DNA of 44,114 bases, taken from positions 1-44,114 of IMG/VR virus record IMGVR_UViG_3300046792_000331; one strand, written 5' to 3'. Source of the stretch: a virus. Made by a program: the position numbers and the translations under genes. Of this stretch, positions 8,170-15,000 are shown piece after piece (position 1 is the first letter of the stretch; each line of letters opens with the position of its first letter). Under the pieces are notes generated by a model. That model was not told the origin of the DNA. It saw nothing but the letters and a program-made list of their open reading frames with translations, and did no database searches.

Positions 8170-9107
8170 TCACCTCTTCCGGATCGTGGTGCCCCAGAGG
8201 CGGGCTTCGGCGTTGCGGAGCGGCTTCTTGCCGGCGTCGGTCAGGCCGCTGATGGTCTCGGCGATCGCCCGCGTGGCGCGGCACAGGGACTGGTTGACCT
8301 CGAACTGGGGCGCTCCGGGCTTGCCCTCGTCGGACGTGCAGACGTCGAGCGGCCGTCCGCATTTCGGGCACAGGCCGTCGCGGTAGAGCGCCAGCGCGAT
8401 CAGCTCGGCCCGGTCCTGCTCGGTCCAGAGCGGCTCCCGGGTCGTCACCGACCGGACCAGGCGACCGCGCTCGTACTCGTGCTCGGTGACCTCGACCGGC
8501 TCCCGGCCATCGAACTGTGACGGCGGAATGCCAAGGCGTTCGGCCGCCTCTACTCGGCGGCGATACCCCGCTTCGCTTTCGAAGCGGCGAGCGAGAAAGG
8601 GATGTCGATATCCGCCCGGTTCAGCAGGAAGGCGCCCATGCCGAGCAGCTCGAACTGCCGGTCGGTGATCGCGTCGAACAGGGCCGCCCAGTCCTCTTCG
8701 TCCAGCTCAGGATCTACGACGGATTGGCGGATGAGGCCCTCGTAGAAGGTGTCTACGTTAAGCTGCATACCCCTGTCCCGCTCGACGATCTCGTCGTTGT
8801 CACCGCGGCGGGGCGGGTGACTAAGGGCCAGAGCCCGGTACTTCGGCTTGGACAATGCGCGCAGGGTGAACGTCACCGTGCTCTCGCGCATCTCGGCCTC
8901 GAGGGCTTCAATCCGCTCGACGATCTCACCGACGCCGCTGCCCGCGAGGCTGTCGCCCTGCTTCTGCTGCGCCTGCTCAAGGTCGCGTTCGGCCTGCTCG
9001 TGGTCGGCGACCAGGTCTCCGCGTAGGCAGATTTCGACGGTGCGCTCGGGCAGCTTCGCCTCGGCGAGCATCGCCTTGAAGTTCTTCAGGGTGGCCTTGC
9101 CGCTCAT
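8170..9107 (-). CDS. Tail assembly chaperone, -1 frameshift fusion product (GT type)
   Basis: Reading the 8550-9107 gene to CCCTTTC (8595-8601) and shifting -1 gives a 312-residue fusion ending at 8170; the base count fits exactly one -1 step. The second-frame part begins LARRFESEAGYRRR and continues through RLGIPPSQF, PLWTEQDRAEL and a CPKCGRPL zinc-ribbon-like motif, the pattern of actinophage GT proteins. The 8170-8448 segment alone is therefore probably not an independent gene. The fusion helps assemble the tail tube around the tape measure. Confidence 0.85.
8550..9107 (-). CDS. Tail assembly chaperone (G type)
   Basis: A 185-residue unshifted product, TAG stop at 8550. The charged helical centre (about residues 34-75) and the segment FTLRALSKPKYRALALSHPPR with NVDTFYEGLIRQSVVDP match the typical actinophage G-like chaperone. 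ATG at 9107 follows GGGAG repeats. It lies between the tail tube gene and the tape measure, the universal position, and supplies the major chaperone form. The minor form is made by frameshifting 17 codons before the stop. Confidence 0.88.
   Translation of the reverse strand: MSGKATLKNFKAMLAEAKLPERTVEICLRGDLVADHEQAERDLEQAQQKQGDSLAGSGVGEIVERIEALEAEMRESTVTFTLRALSKPKYRALALSHPPRRGDNDEIVERDRGMQLNVDTFYEGLIRQSVVDPELDEEDWAALFDAITDRQFELLGMGAFLLNRADIDIPFSLAASKAKRGIAAE
8595..8601 (-). promoter_or_regulatory. -1 ribosomal frameshift slippery site CCCTTTC
   Basis: In the chaperone frame the message reads ATC CCT TTC TCG. C-CCT-TTC is an X-XXY-YYZ heptamer where both tRNAs can re-pair in the -1 frame as CCC TTT. 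The -1 frame stays open from here to 8170 and encodes a recognisable second chaperone domain. The location between tail tube and tape measure genes is where this event is conserved in long-tailed phages. Confidence 0.88.
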
Positions 9108-9122
9108 GTTTCTCCCGCTCCC

Positions 9123-9172
9123 GCTTCCTCCCGAGGAAGCGCCCGGCCAGCTCGGGAGGAGACTGGCCGGGC
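9123..9172 (-). repeat. Two adjacent hairpins with a complementary loop (possible RNA switch)
   Basis: 9123-9140 is an 8-bp palindromic hairpin (GCTTCCTC/GAGGAAGC). 9141-9172 is a 10-bp hairpin (GCCCGGCCAG/CTGGCCGGGC). The apical loop of the second (9151-9160) is perfectly complementary over 10 bases to 9126-9135 in the first, so they can pair as a pseudoknot or form a competing third hairpin. This lies in the 5' leader of the tail chaperone gene, just after a terminator. Confidence 0.6.
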
Positions 9173-9175
9173 ACG

Positions 9176-9209
9176 AAAAAACCCCGCGAAACCGTGAGGG
9201 CTTCCGGGG
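9176..9209 (-). terminator. Intrinsic terminator after the tail tube gene
   Basis: On the minus strand CCCCG plus GAAGCC pairs with GGTTTC plus CGGGG around a CTCAC loop, followed by six T residues. It sits 28 bases after the tail tube stop. Partial termination here would give high capsid and tail tube expression but lower expression of chaperones, tape measure and lysis genes. Confidence 0.85.
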
Positions 9210-9236
9210 CAGCGCGTACTTAGAGGGCAGGTAGAA

Positions 9237-9731
9237 CTAGGCGACCGCGGCCCGGAGCGACGGGCCGGTGCCCGCAGCGCCGGCTGTGATCTTCATCGGG
9301 ATCTCGTATCGCTCGACCGAGTTCGGCTCCGGGTCCATGCGCGCGACCTCGCCACACAGCGCCGGGTAGACCTCGACGCCCTGGGTCGACGTCCAGGCGG
9401 TCGCCTGGGCGACCGACCGGCGGATCACGATGAACCCGGCGGTATCGCGGATCAGCGTGGTGAAGATCGTGTCGCCCGACGCCTGCTTCTTCAGCCGCAG
9501 ACGGGTGTTGGAGAAGGACGCCCGGCCGTTGACGTTGGAGGTGAACACCGACGCCAGCGAGGACGTGTCGACGTCGGCAGTGTCCGGCTGGAACCCGGAC
9601 AGGCCATCGGCGGTCAGCGTCGACGTCAGGTCGATGCCCGCGTTCAGTTCGGTCGTGGTCGGGGCGTTCTGGTTGCTGATGCTCGTGACCCAGTAGACCC
9701 TGGTCTTGCCATCAGCGGGGACGTCGGCCAT
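9237..9731 (-). CDS. Major tail tube protein
   Basis: A 164-residue protein of the expected size and position, directly before the chaperones. It opens with KTRVYWVTSISNQNAPTTTELNAG, resembling actinophage tube proteins in which a short lead precedes P-T-x-x-E-L-N-A-G. The middle and end are beta-rich with the pattern expected of the stacked hexameric ring fold. It is followed by a strong terminator, consistent with a highly expressed structural gene. Confidence 0.85.
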   Translation of the reverse strand: MADVPADGKTRVYWVTSISNQNAPTTTELNAGIDLTSTLTADGLSGFQPDTADVDTSSLASVFTSNVNGRASFSNTRLRLKKQASGDTIFTTLIRDTAGFIVIRRSVAQATAWTSTQGVEVYPALCGEVARMDPEPNSVERYEIPMKITAGAAGTGPSLRAAVA

Positions 9732-9743
9732 TCACCTACTCCT

Positions 9744-10052
9744 TTACTTGTCGCCGCTGGTGGCGGACTTGGCGGGAGAACTCTTGGGCGCCGGCCCGTC
9801 GACCGGCTCGTCGTAGCCGTCGGGTCCGGACGGGAACCAGCCGAGGCCCGCGTGCAGCAGGACGGCCTCGTGGTTCATGACGCCCTTGCCGCCGTGCACC
9901 TCGTGGCGGACCCACTGGAACTCCTGGCCGGTCGGCTCGGTCGTCTCCGACCAGCCGCGGACCTTCGTCCACTCGTCGCGCGCCTCGGCGCCGACGACGC
10001 GGGCCTTCACGCCCTCCACATCGGCGATCCAGTACTCGGTCTTGTCGGTCAT
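9744..10052 (-). CDS. Conserved actinophage protein of unknown function (neck/tail region)
   Basis: A 102-residue protein from ATG at 10052. The segments WIADVEGVKARVVGAEARDEW and GWSETTEPTGQEFQWVRHEVHGG are a pattern I recall from actinophage proteins located next to the tail tube gene. A Pro/Ala/Ser-rich tail ends the protein. It may join tail tube and head, or assist assembly. An upstream in-frame start at 10106 is less likely because the added residues are low complexity. Confidence 0.7.
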   Translation of the reverse strand: MTDKTEYWIADVEGVKARVVGAEARDEWTKVRGWSETTEPTGQEFQWVRHEVHGGKGVMNHEAVLLHAGLGWFPSGPDGYDEPVDGPAPKSSPAKSATSGDK

Positions 10053-10065
10053 CGCGAAGCGCTCC

Positions 10066-10398
10066 TCAGGCGGTGTAGAGCTCGTAGGTGACTCCGGTGA
10101 GCGCACCGGAGAAGGTCACGGTCGCGACGTTGGAGCTGTTGATCGCCCCCCGGGGGACGAGGATCATCCGCACGCCGGTGGCCGGCGCGGCTACGGCGGT
10201 GACCGTGCCCGGGTTGCTGATGCTCGTGAAGCCCGGATCCTGGATCGCGACGTTGGTGGCCGTGCCCGTGGTGATCACACGCAGGAACCAGCCGTTCGGG
10301 CCGGCAGTGCCGCCGGAGATCGTGTCCGACGCCGACGGCGTGATCGCCGAGGGGGTCGTGCCGGTCGTCACGACCGACTGAGGCGAAACGAGCGCCAT
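10066..10398 (-). CDS. Putative small structural protein (decoration or fibre-like, beta-rich)
   Basis: A 110-residue protein with the strongest ribosome site in the neighbourhood (AAGGAGG, 7 bases before ATG at 10398). The sequence is Thr/Ala/Gly/Val-rich with alternating beta pattern (FLRVITTGTATNVAIQDPG, VTFSGALTGVTYELYTA). It resembles small phage jelly-roll decoration proteins that start MALV-x-P. Strong translation signal and position favour a virion component. The exact role is unknown. Confidence 0.65.
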   Translation of the reverse strand: MALVSPQSVVTTGTTPSAITPSASDTISGGTAGPNGWFLRVITTGTATNVAIQDPGFTSISNPGTVTAVAAPATGVRMILVPRGAINSSNVATVTFSGALTGVTYELYTA

Positions 10399-10473
10399 TC
10401 GGCGCCTCCTTCGGGGAGAAATCGGACAGGACATCCGCCGAACAGCGGACAGTGATCTCGTGCATGCGGGCCG

Positions 10474-10479
10474 TACCCT
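10474..10479 (+). promoter_or_regulatory. -10 element TACCCT for a leaderless plus-strand gene
   Basis: TANNNT seven bases before the ATG at 10487 fits actinobacterial leaderless promoters, in which transcription starts at or next to the start codon. No clear -35 is visible. The same spacing recurs at 39612 and 41159 in this genome. Confidence 0.5.
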
Positions 10480-10486
10480 GCGAGGC

Positions 10487-10663
10487 ATGGCATCGACGAG
10501 ACCCGAATCCCGCTGGACGCTGAACAGCGTCGGCAACCGAGTGATGTGGGCGGTCGTGGCCGCGTTCCTGACCTGGCTGGTCTTCCACGGCGCGGTCCTG
10601 CCGGTCGCCGTCGGCCTCGTCGTGCTCGCGATCCTCACCGCCGTGGCGGCCTCACGCCGTTAG
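10487..10663 (+). CDS. Inverted two-helix membrane microprotein (moron candidate)
   Basis: A 58-residue protein encoded opposite to all surrounding late genes, filling the gap between the 10066-10398 and 10660-11100 genes. A polar N-terminus (about 18 residues) is followed by two hydrophobic helices (about residues 19-34 and 37-53) and ends AASRR. It has its own TANNNT element. Its stop overlaps the convergent gene end by four bases. The arrangement is that of a moron: an autonomously transcribed cargo gene inserted between virion genes and often expressed in the lysogen. Function unknown; superinfection exclusion is one possibility. Confidence 0.65.
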   Translation: MASTRPESRWTLNSVGNRVMWAVVAAFLTWLVFHGAVLPVAVGLVVLAILTAVAASRR

Positions 10664-11100
10664 CCCGGAACGCTCCGCCAGCCGTACACATCGGTCTGGT
10701 CATAGACCGTCGTCCCCGGGATCTCTTCGTTGCGCTGCGGCGGCTGGCCGTCGATCCACTCGATGGGGAAACAGGACCGGCCAGAAATCAGGAGCACCTT
10801 GTCGAGCACCGCAGCACGCACCCGGCCGGACACCGCCCGGGCCGCGCGAGCGGCCTGCGGGTCGCCGCCGATGGAGTGCACAACCGCGACCGCGTCAATC
10901 GCCGCCGAGTCTCCGGCCAGCGAGATCGCGTCGGGTGCGACGAGTCCATTCGGTGCCTGGATGTAGAACTCGACCTTCGCGTATGGCGGTGCCGCGCCAT
11001 CGTCGACCTTGCTGTCGTATGCGACGAGCGTCGGCGAGCCCGGCGCAGCGAGCAGGAGAGCCCAGAAGCCGTCGAAGAGATCCTGTACCGGCCAGCTCAT
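10660..11100 (-). CDS. Tail terminator / tail completion protein
   Basis: A 146-residue protein. The N-terminus VQDLFDGFWALLLAAPGSPTLVAYDSKV followed by PYAKVEFYIQAPNG and a segment with AARAVSGRVRAAVLDKVL matches the actinophage tail-terminator pattern. It lies immediately after the HK97 gp10-like gene, overlapping it by four bases. It would cap the tail tube and dock it to the head connector. Confidence 0.8.
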   Translation of the reverse strand: MSWPVQDLFDGFWALLLAAPGSPTLVAYDSKVDDGAAPPYAKVEFYIQAPNGLVAPDAISLAGDSAAIDAVAVVHSIGGDPQAARAARAVSGRVRAAVLDKVLLISGRSCFPIEWIDGQPPQRNEEIPGTTVYDQTDVYGWRSVPG

Positions 11101-11486
11101 CCCAGGCCCAGCGCTTTCACGGCTAGGTCCTCCATCGCCTTCTCGAACCGCGGCTGCTCGGCGTCGGCGGCCGGGCGCATGAACGGCATCGCCGCGTTCT
11201 TGATCGTCCCGAACTCGGCGATGTTGCCCAGCGGGCCCTGGGGCTTCGAGTGGTTGGGGCCAATTTCAGCGGCCGGGCCTTTGAGGCTGCGGTACATGTC
11301 GAAGTCGATCGAGGCGGGTAGCCGGCGCAGACGTGGGTGACCGGAAATCCGGCGGGCGCCGTCCTTTTTGATGTTCAGTGCGCCCTTGAAGACGACGGCC
11401 TCGGTGTCCGCGAGCGCCGGAGCGGACGCCTTCGTGATCGCGTCGGCCAGGGCGGTGACCTCATGCGTGTCGAACTCGATGCCCAT
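11097..11486 (-). CDS. HK97 gp10-like head-tail joining protein
   Basis: A 129-residue protein. The helical N-terminus (VTALADAITKASAPALADTEAVVFKGALNIKKD, with a basic end) followed by GPLGNIAEFGTIKNAAMPFMRPAADAE is the diagnostic HK97 gp10 pattern. It probably helps form the neck. It shares single-base and four-base overlaps with its neighbours (11486; GTGA-type at 11097), indicating coupled translation with the stopper and terminator genes. Confidence 0.82.
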   Translation of the reverse strand: MGIEFDTHEVTALADAITKASAPALADTEAVVFKGALNIKKDGARRISGHPRLRRLPASIDFDMYRSLKGPAAEIGPNHSKPQGPLGNIAEFGTIKNAAMPFMRPAADAEQPRFEKAMEDLAVKALGLG

Positions 11487-11890
11487 CAGGACCCCGTCTT
11501 CTCCGTGCAGGACACCCGGCGCGCCGTCGGCTCGCTCTTGTGAGCCAGGTCGTGCACCAGGAACGTGCGGCCCACGAGATCCTGGTCGTTGACCGAGGCC
11601 GTGATCAGCACCTGGTCGCCGACCTTCAGGCCCTCGGTTCCGGCGACGGGGAGCTGGACGTCGATGCGCTGCTCGAGGATGTAGTCCTGGCCGACGTCAT
11701 GCGGGCGCCCGATGCCGGTGATCTGCTGCACGCGGCACTTCCCCGCGTACAGCTGGGTGTAGGACTGCGTCGGGTAGCCGGTCACCGGGTCCGTCGTGCC
11801 GCCGACGTTCGCGCGCCGGATTGTGCACGTATCGGCCATGCCGGCTTCGGCGGCGGCCTGACCGCGGGCGAGGACGGAGGCGCGGCTCAC
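11486..11890 (-). CDS. Head closure / stopper protein (DUF6093-like)
   Basis: A 134-residue protein from GTG at 11890, whose GTGA overlaps the preceding stop. The N-terminus VSRASVLARGQAAAEAGMADTCTIRR matches the DUF6093 opening that I recall from actinophages, and supports the upstream GTG over the internal ATG. The beta-rich remainder ending LVHDLAHKSEPTARR fits a small barrel-like connector. It sits between adaptor-side genes and gp10, as expected for a stopper. Confidence 0.8.
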   Translation of the reverse strand: MSRASVLARGQAAAEAGMADTCTIRRANVGGTTDPVTGYPTQSYTQLYAGKCRVQQITGIGRPHDVGQDYILEQRIDVQLPVAGTEGLKVGDQVLITASVNDQDLVGRTFLVHDLAHKSEPTARRVSCTEKTGS

Positions 11891-12315
11891 GAGAGGCCGA
11901 TCGAGATCCCGCCGACCGCGATCTGGAACGTGTTGCCGTTCGCCACGGTGATCGGCGCGCCGTTGAAGTCGCCGAACCACGACCGGGCCGCGGCGGAGTC
12001 GGTGAGGTCGAACGACTGGATCGACCAGCTGCCTCCCGAGCCGTTCGTCCACGACAGCGCCGACGACGCCGGGAGGGTCACGTTGCTGCCCGAGCTCGAG
12101 GCGGTCGACGCGGCCGGCACCGCGGTGCCGCCGGCGGTGTAGCCGGTGCCGGTCAGCTGGGTGCCGTTCGCCGAGGCGGTCGAGCTGGTCGAGTTGAGCC
12201 GGACCTTCATCGCCGAGCCTGCGAACGCGGTGAACGAACCGGGCGCGCCGGATGTGCCGGTTGGCGTGGTCGCGTTGAGGACGTTCGACGCCATGGACTG
12301 CGGGATACCGGCCAT
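11887..12315 (-). CDS. Putative minor structural protein (beta-rich)
   Basis: A 142-residue protein. MAGIPQSMASNVLNATTPTG, a Gly/Thr/Ser-rich core and WFGDFNGAPITVANGNTFQIAVGGI form a pattern I recall from actinophage structural proteins in the neck/decoration region. The start ATG overlaps the stop of the 55-residue upstream gene (TAATG). It may be an accessory head or tail-fibre-like protein. Confidence 0.65.
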   Translation of the reverse strand: MAGIPQSMASNVLNATTPTGTSGAPGSFTAFAGSAMKVRLNSTSSTASANGTQLTGTGYTAGGTAVPAASTASSSGSNVTLPASSALSWTNGSGGSWSIQSFDLTDSAAARSWFGDFNGAPITVANGNTFQIAVGGISIGLS

Positions 12316-12482
12316 TACTCCTGCTCTCCTTCGGTGCTGAGCTGCTCTAGAAGCTGGGCAAGTTGGCCGTCGGCCTGGGCGATGCTGACGCCGCCGGACG
12401 CGACGACGTTCCCGTCGGCGTCGACGACCCGCCAGCCCTGCCCTTGGTCGAACTCCGGCGACTCGCTCTGCTGGTCGGACAC
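12315..12482 (-). CDS. Small acidic protein (55 residues)
   Basis: From GTG at 12482 to TAA overlapping the ATG of the next gene. It encodes an acidic, Gln-rich protein with the beta strand pair WRVVDADGNVVASGGVSIAQADGQ and a C-terminal helix LAQLLEQLS. Phage genes of this type sit next to fibre and decoration genes. Coding is supported by the tight junction and by the GAAGGAGAGCAGGAG stretch at its 3' end that serves the next gene. Function unknown. Confidence 0.6.
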   Translation of the reverse strand: MSDQQSESPEFDQGQGWRVVDADGNVVASGGVSIAQADGQLAQLLEQLSTEGEQE

Positions 12483-12495
12483 GCGCGCTCCCGGA

Positions 12496-13326
12496 CTACG
12501 GGCGGGCCGTGGTGCCCGCGAAAGGCCTGATGGTGATGCCCGAATTCGGGCGTGCGGTGGTGCCGCTGTTGGGCCGCGGCGTGATCCGCGAGCTCGAACT
12601 GGCGGTCACGAATCCGTGCCCGGCGACAGTCGCAGTGCCGTTGACGACCAGGCCCCCGGCCGCCGCGACGGAGCCCGCACCAAGCCGGCTCGCGGTGGCC
12701 TGTAGGCGGGCCAGCGCGGTTACCGATCCGGTTCCGACGATGCTGGCCGAGCCGATGATCGAGCCGGATGCGCTGGCCGTGCCCGCGCCGGTGATCGTGG
12801 CGGTGCCCGATGATGCTGCCCCGGAGTTCGCCGTGACCGAGCCAGTGCCCGCGACGGTGGCCGTGGCGACCTGGACGACCGAGGTCGTGACCGAGCCCGC
12901 GCCTGTGGTCGTCTTGCCTGCGGCGGTCGTTGCCAATGCGGTGGTCGAGCCGGAGGCGGTGACCGTAGCCGGGGCCGCGACCGTGGCGAGAGCCGAGACT
13001 GAGCCTGCGCCGGTGATGGTCGCCGAGCCGGAGGCGGTGCCGCCGGAGTTGGCCGAGACGCTGCCCACGCCGGTGACCGTTGAGCCGGCAACTTCGGTGA
13101 CGAGCGCCGTTGTCGTGCCCGTACCGGCGACCGTGGCCGAGCCGGGGAGGGTCGCCAGTGCGGTGACCGTGCCGACGCCGGCGACTGACGCGGTGGCGGT
13201 AATCGTGACGGCGGCGGACGTGCTGCCGGCGCCGGTGACGGTGGATGTGCCGTTGGTCGTCGTTGAGGAGGTAAGCGGCGGAGAGGCGATTACCTGGACG
13301 GGGAAGCTGCGGCCGAGACGTGCCAT
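12496..13326 (-). CDS. Low-complexity repeat protein, putative fibre or adhesin-like structural protein
   Basis: A 276-residue protein. After a short lead (MARLGRSFPVQVIAS), almost the whole chain is Ala/Ser/Thr/Gly/Val. A unit close to A-T-V-x-G-x-G-S-V-T-A recurs about a dozen times at roughly 12-25 residue spacing, predicting a regular beta structure. The C-terminus changes to short RPNSGTTA / RPFAGTTA repeats. There are almost no charged residues in the core and no cysteine. Position among structural genes suggests a virion surface fibre. The opposite strand is open throughout, a by-product of the repeat codons. Confidence 0.65.
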   Translation of the reverse strand: MARLGRSFPVQVIASPPLTSSTTTNGTSTVTGAGSTSAAVTITATASVAGVGTVTALATLPGSATVAGTGTTTALVTEVAGSTVTGVGSVSANSGGTASGSATITGAGSVSALATVAAPATVTASGSTTALATTAAGKTTTGAGSVTTSVVQVATATVAGTGSVTANSGAASSGTATITGAGTASASGSIIGSASIVGTGSVTALARLQATASRLGAGSVAAAGGLVVNGTATVAGHGFVTASSSSRITPRPNSGTTARPNSGITIRPFAGTTARP

Positions 13327-13352
13327 GGGTTACCGCCCCTCGGCCTCGGGGT

Positions 13353-13853
13353 TTACGCCTCGGACCAGACCACGTAGCAGACAGCGTTCACCGCTGCGCC
13401 GGCAGTGACTCGGACCCGCAGGAACCGGGACACGGCCACCTCGGGCTCGAGGCCCAGCGGCCACTGTTTGACGAACAGGCCGGTCGGCGGGATCTGCTGG
13501 TAGTCCAGCAGCCGGGTCGCCGTGATTGAACCCTCGACGGATGCGGTGTACCCCGTCGCCGACGTGCCGAGCGTCATCTTGCTCGCCACAGTGCCGGTGT
13601 CATTGAGCGGCCGCACGCCGGCCGCCACGTGTGCCGTGACCGTGGCCGCGACGTCCGTGTCGATCAGCTCGACCTTGATCGGGGTGGCCGCGGCCGAGCC
13701 GTCGAAGCTGATGCCCCACTCCGAGACCCGCAGCTCGCAGGTGGACGGGGTGGCGATCTGCAGCAGCGTCTTGATCGCCGTGCCGGTCGTCACCGGGGCC
13801 AGCGCCGCCGTGGTCGGGGATGCGCCGTTGTGCGCGATGAACGTGTTGGCCAC
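13353..13853 (-). CDS. Putative structural protein of the accessory head/neck block
   Basis: A 166-residue beta-rich protein opening MANTFIAHNGASPTTAALAPVTTGTAIKTLLQI. Such openings occur in small actinophage virion proteins. The segments WGISFDGSAAATPIKVELIDTDVAAT and VSRFLRVRVTAGAAVNAVCYVVWSE suggest a beta sandwich. No catalytic motif is seen. It probably decorates capsid or neck. Confidence 0.65.
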   Translation of the reverse strand: MANTFIAHNGASPTTAALAPVTTGTAIKTLLQIATPSTCELRVSEWGISFDGSAAATPIKVELIDTDVAATVTAHVAAGVRPLNDTGTVASKMTLGTSATGYTASVEGSITATRLLDYQQIPPTGLFVKQWPLGLEPEVAVSRFLRVRVTAGAAVNAVCYVVWSEA

Positions 13854-13862
13854 GGCCGCTCC

Positions 13863-14636
13863 TCAGTACGTGTAGCTGCGATTGACGGCCTGGGCGACGA
13901 CCAGGGGCAGCTGGGCGACGAATGCCGATGCGGCAACGGCCCGGACCTCGATCGCGGCCGCCGCGAAGTTGAACAGGGCGCCACCGCCAGACCTGAGGTC
14001 GTCCCACGACACCGACGTCGAGGTGCTGCCCGAGCGGATCTCCGACTCCAGGCCGCCCCAGTCGGAGTTGAACATCGAGTCATGGACCTCGGTCCACGTC
14101 GTCGGCGACGAGCCCGGGGTCGCGCCGGCCGCGGACTTGTCCATCGCGGCGATCGCGAAGCACTCGGACGAGGTCGACGGCGCCGCGTTCAAGGTGATCG
14201 ACGCAGGGGTCGGCGGGCCCGAGAAGCCGCCGTTCTGCTGACCGCTCGCGACCGCACCCGTCGGGGTGCCCGTGTCGTAGCCGGTATAGGCGACCACCGA
14301 CACCGCGTACATGCCCGCCTGCCTGCCGCCGGCGCCCAGCGCCAGCGTCATGCTCGCGCCCGTGGACACCTGCGCGATCCAGATCTTCGCCACCGTAGGG
14401 AAGCTCGTCGGCGCGCTGGCGATCACCACCGGGCTCGACCAGGACCACGCCCCACCGCTGAGCGTCAGCGCGCTCGACGGATCCGTGGTCGTGCTGGCGT
14501 TTTCCGTGTACGCCTCGCCGACCACCAGCAGCGAACTGGACGGCGGAGTGAAGGACGAGGAGGTGAATGTGCCGGTGCCGAAGTTCCCCGCGGTGCCGGA
14601 GATCTGCTGCAGCAGGTCGGTACGGGCCAGCGCCAC
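13863..14636 (-). CDS. Putative structural protein, beta-sandwich rich
   Basis: A 257-residue protein rich in Ser, Thr, Ala and Gly with aromatic beta strands (WSWSSPVVIASAP, MYAVSVVAYTGYDTG). The layout (LLVVGEAYTENA, then YAVSVVAYTGYDTGTPTGAVA, then FAIAAMDKSAAGATPG) resembles phage and secreted proteins with a concanavalin-like or adhesive sandwich domain. It lies in the accessory structural block between connector genes. Virion-surface carbohydrate binding is plausible but not shown. Confidence 0.6.
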   Translation of the reverse strand: MALARTDLLQQISGTAGNFGTGTFTSSSFTPPSSSLLVVGEAYTENASTTTDPSSALTLSGGAWSWSSPVVIASAPTSFPTVAKIWIAQVSTGASMTLALGAGGRQAGMYAVSVVAYTGYDTGTPTGAVASGQQNGGFSGPPTPASITLNAAPSTSSECFAIAAMDKSAAGATPGSSPTTWTEVHDSMFNSDWGGLESEIRSGSTSTSVSWDDLRSGGGALFNFAAAAIEVRAVAASAFVAQLPLVVAQAVNRSYTY

Positions 14637-14656
14637 AGGTCAGCCCTCCGGCCTGG

Positions 14657-14971
14657 TCAGCCGGAGTAGTTGACGCCGGTCAGGAGCTTGGCGTTGCTGA
14701 AGTAGTTGCTCGCGCCCGTCGGGTCGAAGGTGCCGTGCGCCACCGCGTACAACCCCGCCGTGCCGCCGAGGTCGGCGAAACTGTTCCGGATGATCAGCAG
14801 GTCGGCGGTGGTCACCCCGACACCGGACGGGCCCAGCGCGGCGTCGTTGTGGGCGCTGTCGTCGAGCCACAGCTTGAAGTCGCGGACGTCGTCGAGGGCC
14901 TTCCACAGCGCGTACGAGAGCGTGCCGGCCCGCGAGTTGATTTCGTTCGCGGTCAGGGTGAAACCAGCCAT
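14657..14971 (-). CDS. Conserved actinophage head-region protein
   Basis: A 104-residue protein from ATG at 14971. The opening FTLTANEINSRAGTLSYALW and the end YFSNAKLLTGVNYSG bracket a helical protein with an aromatic centre (DFKLWLDDSAH). A similar N-E-I-N-S-R-A opening and L-L-T-G ending occur in proteins near phage head genes. Function unknown. Longer readings upstream in the same frame overlap the adaptor gene and are unlikely. Confidence 0.65.
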   Translation of the reverse strand: MAGFTLTANEINSRAGTLSYALWKALDDVRDFKLWLDDSAHNDAALGPSGVGVTTADLLIIRNSFADLGGTAGLYAVAHGTFDPTGASNYFSNAKLLTGVNYSG

Positions 14972-15000
14972 CGAGGGCTCCCAAGTCGGGCGAGTGAGGC

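Noticed and set aside
8170-8448. Independent 92-residue gene between chaperone and tape measure
   Set aside because: The same frame is open upstream to the slippery site with a conserved-looking sequence, so it is better explained as the frameshifted end of the chaperone.
12509-13408. A 299-codon plus-strand frame rich in Pro/Val/Ala opposite the repeat protein
   Set aside because: It is the mirror of the repeat codons; the minus-strand frame fits operon direction and has a normal start.
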